Source of the DNA: Colocasia esculenta
Lineage: Eukaryota; Streptophyta; Magnoliopsida; Alismatales; Araceae
Reading direction: 5' to 3'
Assembly (NCBI GenBank): GCA_014218235.1
Contig: CM024766.1
Coordinates: 21,115,346 to 21,179,345, forward strand
Length of the DNA stretch: 64,000 bases
Below the pieces are notes generated by a model. That model was not told the DNA's origin. It saw only the letters and a program-made list of their open reading frames with translations, and ran no database searches. Position numbers and translations under genes: made by a program. Every line of letters starts with the position of its first letter. The stretch's first letter is position 1. Shown here one piece after another: positions 55,946 through 64,000 of this stretch.

Positions 55946-57062
55946 AGGACCAGCTAGGGCCTATGGCTTGGCGCCTCGACACCATAGAGTCCTCCAACCC
56001 TAGCCATGTGTGCACACTCAGACGCTCTCCCTCGCGTCTCGTCCTCGACCGATTTTCCCTTACGCCGGACTCGAACGGTGGAGAAGGGGCCCCACGGAAA
56101 CCGACTCGTAACCACCACAAGGGGCACACACAGGATGGAGTCGCTCTCAACGTCCAAGCTCACCGGTGTAATAGCTCAACGCCAGTCATCCAGACAGACC
56201 CTTCACCTCGACTTCTAAGAAACGCAACACAAGCACAACAAAAACATGATAGAACACAGCACAAGCACAGACAAAGGCGGTCTCAATGTCAGGTACACCG
56301 TGCTAGCAGGCGGACACGGCGTGTCAACACCTCACATAATGGAAAGGCGCTCAGCTTGTTGGGACCTACCTGTGGGGTTGAAGCAACATCGATTGCTGCC
56401 AACTCTGGGGTAGACGGCAACACCCTTGCCGTCTACAAAAAGTAGACGGCAACAACCTTTCCATTTACCTCATCTTGACGGAAAGGGATCTTGCCGTCAA
56501 GTTCCCCCTTGAAGAACTTGACGTCAACCAATGTTGATGTTAAGTTCTTCAGCTTCCAGTAGCTGAAACGGACCCAGGCCATTCCCATGGGCCATCCAGC
56601 CCAAAAACCAACGGTTTGATGATGGGAAACACTTTCCCTCATCATAAAGCACCACAATAAAGCCAGAAAACAACGATCCAATGTTTGGATCGGCGAATCT
56701 ACTCCAAAACCTGGCATGGATAAACCCTCCCCAAAACCATGGTTTTCATGCCAATCACACACAATCAAGCATGATATTCCAACAATGAGGAGACAAGGGG
56801 TCGAGTCCCTACCTCAAAACCCAAGAAAACCCCAAAAGAACCTCGAATCCCACCAATTTCCACGAAGCTCTCTCGCGAGGATGATCCTTCAAACCTCCAT
56901 TTCCCGCACGATCTGCCATAGCCACGAGCACCACAGCCTCCCCACGAGCTCCCGTCAGAAGAAGTGGAGAAGAAGAGGGGTGAAAGTGGTGGGAAGGAGA
57001 GGGAGAGAAATGGGGGAAGAAGGAGCCTCAAGTTGCCTTCTTAAAAACAACCCCAGGCAGGT

Positions 57063-57236
57063 TGACGTCAACATCTGTTACCATCAACTTGCACTGACAA
57101 AACTTGACGTCAACATCGATTTCCATCAACTTCATGTACGGGAAGACTCTGGAAACTTCGATAGACGTCAACATCACATGATGCCAAGGCCTAGTAGACG
57201 GCAGCACCCTTGACGTCTGCCCTACGGTTGACGTCA
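57063..57236. promoter_or_regulatory. Cluster of TGACGTCA palindromes in E LTR
   Basis: Perfect octamers at 57063, 57105 and 57229, variants AGACGTCA (57163) and TGACGTCT (57211), and a further perfect copy at 56519, conserved at 63178 in the other LTR. The octamer is the known high-affinity site of plant bZIP (TGA-type) factors. The cluster lies within the first 250 bp of the LTR in element direction, the usual place of U3 control sequences. Confidence 0.55.
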
Positions 57237-57311
57237 ACCCACTATTGGCGTCAACAAACATTGTTCCAGAAGAAGGCCCATTAAGGGTCCAATAAGGCCC
57301 ATGGCCTTATA

Positions 57312-57325
57312 GCCTCCCCCCCTTA
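57312..57325 (-). other. E polypurine tract
   Basis: The minus strand reads AAGGGGGGGGAGGC immediately before the 3' LTR, after the pol-tail-like TTTCGGGGATGAAATTTAT. Confidence 0.85.
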
Positions 57326-57346
57326 AATAAATTTCATCCCCGAAAT

Positions 57347-60300
57347 TCAAACAACACAAGGGAAAGAGAACTTATGAAAGAGGTACGAAAACTTCTCACA
57401 CATCTCGTCCTCCTGCTCCCAGGTTGACTCGCCTCCTGAGTGCCACTGCCAAGCAACACGAACCAGTGGAATCACTTTGTTCCTCAGCCTCTGAACTCGG
57501 CAATCCTCAATATACAGTGGATACTTTGGTACGGTCAACACTTGTGTCACCTCAGTCCACTCTGTACTCGCGAGAATGTGCGACTTATCTAGAAGGTACC
57601 TCCGTAGTATTGACACATGAAGCACGTCGTGGACTGCTGCCAACTTTGGCAGAAGCTGATGTCGGTATGCTAAACCTTTGACACGCTCGGTAATGGTGAA
57701 GGATTCGATATAACGGGACTCAACTTCCCATGTCTACCAATCCTCATCACCCCATTCATAGGGGACACTCTGACAAACACTTGGTCCCCTACCTGAAACT
57801 CGAGCAGTCGCCTGCGCTGATCAGCATAACTCTTCTGACGACTCTGCGCTATCTGAAGCCTCTGTCTGACAAGATGAACCACCTCCACTGACTGCTGAAC
57901 TAGCTCTGGTCTAGTGATGACTCGCTCCCCAACCTCAAACCAGTCAAGAGGTGTATGACACGGTCGTCCGTACAGGGCCTCATAGGGTGCCATGCCGATA
58001 CTATAGTGATAACTATTATTATATGCGAACTCGACCAACGGCAAGTGAGCTGCCCAAGACCCCTGGCATTCTAGACAACAAGCTCACAACATGTCCTCCA
58101 AAGTCTGGATAGTCCACTCCGACTGTCCATCGGACTGAGGGTGATAGGTGGAGCTAAATGCTAACTCAGTCCCCAAAGCTCTGTGGAAGTTGTGCCAGAA
58201 CCTAGAAGTGAAGCGAGGATTTCTATCTGACACAATAGAGATCGGCATCCCGTGCAAAGGAACAATCCGCTCCACGTACAATCTTGCCAACCGGCTCACA
58301 CCCCAGCCAACTCTGATGGGCAAGAACCTAGCAGTCTTTATCAGTCTGTCCACAAGCAACAAAATACTGTCATATCCTCCACCTGTCCTCAGTAGTCCAC
58401 ACACAAAATCTGTCGTCACATGGTCCCATTTTCACATGGGAATCTCCTACGGCTGTACAAGCCCTCTAGGGCACTGGTGCTCGGCCTTCACCTACTAACA
58501 GACCAAACACCTAGCAACAAAAGTCGTTATGTCTCTCTCATCCCGGGCTACCAAAACTGTCGTCTCAGCCTGTGGTACATCTTGGTTGACCTTTGATGAA
58601 TAGAGTATCGGGATCCATGTGCCTTGTGTAAAACTGCTCTCCTGACAGACTCCTCATCAAGTACATAGAGTCTGTACTGAAACCTAATAGTCCCATCATC
58701 ATGCAGCTCGACCTCTGGGAGAAGTAACACCCTGTGCAACTCGGGATCTATCTGCTGGGCCTCAATAACCGGTCTCAATATAGCTGGAGCTGCTAACAAA
58801 CTGCCTAGTATACACTGCTGTCATCTGGTGGAAACTCTAAAGGATCCCTCTGCTACCGACTGCCACAACTGCCACTCTCTCAGCATAAGGTAACTCACTT
58901 GTGCCTTCCTGCTCAGGGCATCTGCAACCACATTCGCCTTCCCAGGCTGATATTCGATGTTCAAATCATAGTCCTTCAGATATTCCATCCAACGACGCTG
59001 CCTCATGTTCAGATCCCTCTGAGAAAAAACATACCGCGGACTTTGGTGGTCGGTGCGTACCACAAATCTCACTCCATACAGGTCATGACGCCAAATCCTC
59101 AGTGCAAAAACCATAGCTACAAGCTCCAGGACGTGGGTCGAGTAACTCTTCTCGTGCGGCTTTAGCTGACGCGACGGATAAGCCACCACTCTGCCATGCT
59201 GCATCAGAACTGCTCCTAGGCCAACACTGGAAGCATCTATGTAGACCTCAGAACCCTCTGTATCTCAATGCAACACCAAGACTAGCGTTGATGTACGAAG
59301 TCGCTTCAACTCCATGAAGCTCTACTCACACTGCTCCGACCACTCAAAGGGTACTCCCTTCCCCGTCAAACGAGTTAGGGGTGCTGCAATCTGCGAAAAG
59401 TCTCCAATAAATCTGCAGTAATAACCAGCCAAAGCTAAAAAATTGTGGATCTCTATCACTGTACGAGGTCTCTCCCACTGCAAAATTGCCTCGACCTTTG
59501 CTGGATCCATAGAAACTCCGTCACCTGAGATCACATGTCCTAAAAAGTGAACCTCCTGCAACCAAAACTCGCACTTGCTGAGCTTGACATACAGTTAGTG
59601 CTCTCGCAGAGTTTGCAACACAATCCTCAAGTGCTTGGCATGCTTCTCCTCTGAAGAAGAGTACACCAAAATGTCATCAATAAACACTATGACAAACTAG
59701 TCCAGGTACTCGTGAAACACCCTATGCATCAGATCCATGAAGGCCGGTGGTGCATTAGTGAGCCCAAACGACATCACCAAGAACTCAAAGTGCCAATATC
59801 TTGTCCTGAAGACAGTCTTCTCCACATTAAAATCTCTGATCTGCAACTGATACTTGCCTGACCTCAGGTCAATCGTGGAGAAAACTTGAGCTGACTGAAG
59901 CTGATCAAAGAGATCATCAATCCTAGGCAGAGGATATCTATTCTTGATGGTCACCTGATTCAGCTTCCTATAGTCAATACACAACCGCAGGCTACCATCC
60001 TTCTTTCTCACAAACAGCGTTGGAGACCCAAGGAGAAAAGCTATGGTGAATATAGCCTTTCTCCAATAACTCCTCTAACAACCTCTTCACCTCCCGCAAC
60101 TCTGCTGGTGCCATGCGGTACGGTGCCTGCGCAAATGGTATGATGCCAGGAACTAGCTCAATGGTGATCTCAATCTCTTTGTCTGGTGGCAGACCAGGTA
60201 ACTCATCCGGAAAGACATCCGGAAACTCACAAACTATGGGAATGTCCTCCACTCCCCAAGAGACCTGGTCAACAAGCATGGTCGTAGCTAGGAAACCCTG

Positions 60301-61990
60301 ACACCCAGAAGACAACAACCTCTCTACCCTCATAGAAGAAATCAAAAAGCAGGAAGTAAGAGGTACAATACCGTGGAAGTAGAAGACAGCTCCTCCATGT
60401 ACCTAAAGGTACACCCTCTTCTTCCTGTAGTCCACCATAGCACCGTACTGCTCGAGCCAATCCATACCCAAAATCACATCAAAATCCTACAACTGCATAG
60501 CAAACTACAAGGCTGGCAAACACTGACTGTGCATATGCACTGGTACCTCCTCAAGACAGTAGGAGGTGAGATAAAAATCTCATATCGGCAGCTCCACAAC
60601 AAGCTCACTAGACACACCCATGTCTATCTCTTCAAGAGAGTGTAAAAACTCCTCAGACACAAAAGAGTGGGAGGCACCAGAATCAAAGAAAACTCTAGCT
60701 GCAGAACCAAAAATAGTCACAGTACCTTCCACAAGATGAGGTGTCTCTACCTTTGCTTGGGTCAAGTGTATGACACGAGCCCTAGACTTTGGCCTGCCTG
60801 AACACATGGCCTGCTGATGTTGCTGCACAGGAACCTACTATTGCTGTTGTGCACGAGACTGAGGTTGACTCTGCTGCTGTGGGTCTCGAGGTAAGAGGGG
60901 GCAGTCCTGCACCATGTGACCCAACTGGTCACATCGTTAACACCGACCAACGAATGAATGTTGGCTCTGCTGCTGAGGCTGCCTTGAAGGCTATTGAACA
61001 CTCTCAACTGAAGGCTACCTCTGCTATTCCTGCTTCTTGTCATGTCAGAACCTCCTCCACGACCCTGACCTCGACGACGTCCTTGCAGAAGAGGACGTTT
61101 AGGTGGTCGTTGTCCTCGAGGTCTATGAGAGCTACTCTGCTGCTGTCTCTGCTGGGAAGGAACTGCCTGTTCCTGAACTACTCTAATCTGCCTACGGGTC
61201 CATAAGGTGTCAGCCTCAAGTGCCGCCGCACTCTGGTAGGCTGCATCATGGTCAGTGATGCAAGCAACTATTAGCGCCTACCTGAGTTCCGGCCTTAGTC
61301 CTCTCACTAACTGTTGGGTCCTCAGGGTCTCATCTGCCATGATCTGCGGTGCATATTGCCCCAACTCTACAAATCAAGCTCTATACTGAACCATTGTCAT
61401 CTCGCCCTGTGTCAAATCTAAGGAATGATACAGCCTCTCAGTCCTAACATATGTGGGGCAGAAAGCTATCTCAAAAGCTGTCATAAACTCCTAGCAAGTG
61501 ATTTGCCTAAGCAGACGAGACTAAAAATTGATCTCCCACTCTGAGGTCCACCAGGCCAGCGCCTAACCCTGTAACTTGTAGATCGCCAACAAAACCCTCT
61601 CCTCTGTTGCGAACTCCATGGAACGGAAAGTCCGCTCCATCGCATCTAACCAAGACCGGGCTGCATCTAGATTTGGCTGTCCTAAAATCTGGGGAGGCTG
61701 AAACTGCAAGAACTCTCTCAACACCCTCCTCGAACCTCCCTCAGGTGCCAGAATGACACAGTGCTGAGCAACAATCTGTGCCATCCCCTCAAGAAAATGG
61801 GTCCAGTCAAATCCCTGAGCTGCCTTAGGAGGGGGTAGTGGCGGTGGTAATACACCACTGTGTGCGTCCTGCAGTCCAGGCTGAGTCTGTTGTGGTTGTA
61901 GGGCATCTCGAGCCTCCTGCTGAGGTGCCTACTCGGCCACATCCTCACCACGACTTCGCCTACGTGCCAAACTGGATCTACACAGAACAT
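57347..61990 (-). pseudogene. gag-pol: E gag-pol polyprotein (degraded)
   Basis: Gag begins near 61990. A recognisable piece is 61563-61784 (FQPPQILGQPNLDAARSWLDAM), followed by ALAWW after a stop. The zinc knuckle C*RCDQLGHMVQDC is at about 60906-60950. The protease motif FFDSGASHSF is near 60670-60700. RT is in 59992-60345 and 59697-60011 (YRKLNQVTIKNRYPLPRIDDLF), with FIDD just below 59690. RT end and RNase H are in 59322-59561 and 58821-59204. The integrase zinc finger is in 58548-58799 and the core in 58084-58419 and 57670-58044. The chromodomain (RNKVIPLVRVAW) is in 57347-57643. Many stops and several frameshifts make it inactive; it is more decayed than B or D. Confidence 0.92.
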
Positions 61991-62098
61991 GCACAGAAAT
62001 TAATACAAAAAATAACTATGGTTTTCGCTTGCTGCTACTATACTCTTCATGCTCTGAGTTACGTTGATGGACATTTCCTTATATGTCTCGCCAGAGTA

Positions 62099-62111
62099 GG
62101 CTCTGATACCA
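62099..62111 (-). other. E primer-binding site (Met tRNA)
   Basis: The minus strand reads TGGTATCAGAGCC, two bases after the LTR end CATTACA. Intact despite the old age of the element. Confidence 0.9.
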
Positions 62112-62113
62112 AC

Positions 62114-63606
62114 TGTAATGACCCAGGATCCGAATTTCAAATTACCAACCAGTAATCCGAACCTTGACCCACCACCCACGAGCCGAAGCTCGGAAGGGTA
62201 AAAAGAGAATGTCTGAGGAGAACATATAAGAAAATGTATACACCACAAATTTTCTAAGGATCCAACTATAAATGTATCAAATAGAACAACTCAGAGTTGT
62301 TCCAACAAAATAAAGAGTACACCGAGCACATAAACTTAGTACTACTCATAGCAGCTAAGCAAGACCAGCTCCGGAGTGATGAGGCTCCTCAGCACCTGGA
62401 GCAAACGACGAACCACCTAAAAAGAGAGGGAGTGAGTCACAAGAAGAGATCCAGGAGGGACACTAACCCCCACCGGTAACAGTACTAAAAAGCAGTGCGG
62501 AAAGTAAAGCTATTGTAATAAAAAACTGCACAACACACAGAAATCGGTGGCATGGCACGCAACTCCTCGGAGGAGCGCACCAAGAAAGTGGAACCTCGCA
62601 GGCTCAACAGGACAACAAGCACATACACACACACAAGTTAGGACCAGCTAGCGCCTGTGGCTTGGCGCCTCGACACCCTAGAGTCCTCCAACCCTAGCCA
62701 TGTGTGCACACTCAGATGCTCTCCTTCACATCTGGTCCTCGACCGGTTTTTCCCTACGTCGGACTCAAACGGTGGAGAAGGGGCCCCACAGAAACTAGCT
62801 CGTAACCACCACAAGGGTCACGTATAGGACGGAGTCACACTCGATGTCCAGGCGCATCGGAGGAATATATCAACGCCAGTCATCTACACAGAGCCTTCAC
62901 CTCAATGTCTGGGAAACACAACACAAGCACAACACAAGCACGGTAGAACACAGCACAAGCATAGACGGATGCTCTCAACGTCCGGTAAACCGTGCCAGCA
63001 GGAGAACACCGCGTGTCAACACCTTACACAACGGAAAGGGGCTCAGGTTGCTGGGACCTACCTGTGGGGTTGACAACAACACCCTTGCCATCTACAAAAA
63101 GTAGAGGGCAACAGGCTCGCCGTTTACCTCATCTTGACCGCAAGGGATCTTGCCATCAAGTTCCTCCCTGAAGAACTTGACGTCATTCGATGTTAACGTT
63201 AAGTTCTTCAGCTTCCAACAGCTGAAACGGCCCCAGGCCATTCCACGGGCCATTCAGCCCAAAAACCAACGGTTTGAGGATGGTAAATGCTTTCCCTCAT
63301 CACAAAGCACCGCTATAAAGCCGAAAAACATTGATCCAATGCTTGGATCGACGAAACGACCCCAAAACCTGGCATGGATAAACCCTCCCCAAAACCATGG
63401 TTTTCATGCCAATCACACACAATCAAGCATGACATTTCAACAATGGGGAGTCAAGGGGTCGAGTCTGTTCCTCAAAATGCAAGAAAACTCCAAAAGAACC
63501 TCGAATATCGTCGATTTCCACGAACCTGTCCCACGGGGATGATCCTTCAAAACTCCGTTTCCCACCCGATCTATCGCAGCCACAAGCACCATAGCCTCCC
63601 CACGAG
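62114..63606 (-). repeat. E 5' LTR (truncated)
   Basis: Matches 6205-6415 plus 55611-56948 of the other E LTR without element A, and carries the uninterrupted A site near 62319. The copy ends at CCTCCCCACGAG (63606), about 360 bp short of its full length, where a different sequence begins. The donor-like ACAG/GTAGGT is at 63056-63061 (minus strand). Confidence 0.9.
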
Positions 63607-64000
63607 AGCACAAGTGCCCAGTAGGATTTACATCTCATGGTGCGGGCATGCTTTACATAATTAACATGTTAACAATGACAATACTTTCATGCGATACTCA
63701 TGTGAATAACGATAGTGACAAATCCAAGCTATAACATGTACGAGAATAGTTCAACAAATAGATCAGGTGACAATTCTCATGTGAAAAGAGACGATTAACA
63801 ATGGAATAGATAATAGTACGATCACTTGACCTATAGAAGAGATTCAATAGCATGTACAATAGATATCTCAAGTTGAATTCCGTAGAATTCCAATGGACAA
63901 TGACATATTTGTTTCAATAACGATGACATGTACAATAGATTTGGCCATTTCACATATAACAGTTCAATCAATCAATCAATCATTCAATCATTCAATAATA
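63607..64000. repeat. Fragment of another gypsy LTR
   Basis: GCCCAGTAGGATTTACATCTC and GTGCGGGCATG resemble the D LTR (about 29067) and the C LTR (about 10587), roughly 380 bp inside those LTRs. It is therefore a related Tekay-type LTR that lacks its beginning. The rest is AT-rich, with a (TCAA)n-like run at the very end (63964-64000). No gene is seen. Confidence 0.6.

Larger units (their letters stand above)
55611..57311 (-). repeat. E 3' LTR, second part
   Basis: GAGTCCATAAACTAAG resumes the E LTR after A. It contains a (CA)17 tract, GTAGACGGC inverted repeats (about 56405-56480), several TGACGTCA palindromes and a donor-like ACAG/GTAGGT (56364-56369, minus strand). It ends GGCCTTATA at 57311, beside the PPT. 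In element orientation this LTR would begin TATAAGG, where TGTAAGG is expected. ORFs at 55963-56445 and 56716-57213 are LTR sequence repeated near 62844-63664 without a conserved frame. Confidence 0.88.
6205..63606 (-). mobile_element. E: Tekay-type gypsy element (outermost host of the nest)
   Basis: A minus-strand chromovirus with full-length but decayed gag-pol (57347-61990), a primer site beside the right LTR and a PPT beside the left LTR. The left LTR begins TGCAATGACCC at 6205, inside the RT of F, is split by element A, and resumes at 55611. The right LTR begins TGTAATGACCC at 62114 and is cut off at about 63606. The left flank TAGAT (6200-6204) is the presumed TSD, but its partner is not in the window. 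With nested insertions removed the element would be about 8.2 kb. Confidence 0.85.

Noticed and set aside
55963..56445. Plus-strand 160-codon ORF, with related ORFs at 56716-57213 and 62844-63542
   Set aside because: Antisense to the E LTR. The frames of the two LTR copies differ by indels and no domain is seen.

Overview
The window is repeat-packed nuclear DNA of a flowering plant with a large genome. The species cannot be named from the sequence. I found no host gene, tRNA, rRNA or other single-copy gene. Almost every base belongs to long-terminal-repeat (LTR) retrotransposons inserted into one another. Two lineages are present: Ty3/gypsy chromoviruses of the Tekay/Del type (LTRs of about 1.9-4 kb, Met-tRNA primer site, chromodomain at the end of pol) and Ty1/copia elements of the Sirevirus (SIRE/Maximus) type (gag with zinc knuckles and a coiled coil, PPT next to TTTGTCATCACCAAAAAGG).

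The nest can be read from target-site duplications (TSDs) and from resumed LTR sequence. Level 0: copia F (5071-6204, + strand) lies at the left, with copia Cop1 (1-5070, - strand) inserted in its LTR. Level 1: gypsy E (6205-63606, -) interrupts the reverse transcriptase of F. Level 2: gypsy A (6416-55605, +; TSD ACAGC/ACAAC) sits in the 3' LTR of E. Level 3: gypsy C (10205-42496, -; TSD TTGTC) sits in the 5' LTR of A, and copia G (46113-54291, -; TSD TAATG) sits in the 3' LTR of A. Level 4: gypsy B (16896-28388, +; TSD GCAAG) and gypsy D (28676-40884, -; TSD TTTTA) sit 282 bp apart in the 5' LTR of C, and a copia solo LTR H (48377-50830) sits in the interior of G. After 63606 the E LTR breaks off into a fragment of another gypsy LTR.

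B is the best preserved. It has a perfect TSD, complete LTRs, a primer-binding site, a polypurine tract and a gag-pro-RT-RH-IN-chromodomain frame of about 1,513 codons broken by only four stops, all explainable as C-to-T changes. Its gag is split by two short phase-0 GT-AG introns. D and E carry full-length but heavily broken gag-pol. A, C, G and Cop1 keep LTRs, primer site, PPT and part of gag but have lost most or all of pol.

The most interesting signal is a shared layout in the gypsy families. A strong 5' splice-site consensus lies in the LTR leader downstream of the promoter (A and B AG/GCAAGT, C AAG/GTAGGC, D AAAG/GTAAGT or GTGAGT, E ACAG/GTAGGT). A 3' splice-site-like sequence lies just upstream of the gag ATG. 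Splicing would remove the rest of the LTR and the primer-binding site and, in B and D, join a nearly AUG-free leader to gag. This would separate a translatable gag-pol mRNA from the unspliced genomic RNA. It is an inference that needs RNA data. Other notable points are the AATCGATG/AATCGTTATG arrays in all Sirevirus LTRs, two 59-bp minisatellites in solo LTR H, and clustered TGACGTCA palindromes in the E LTR.
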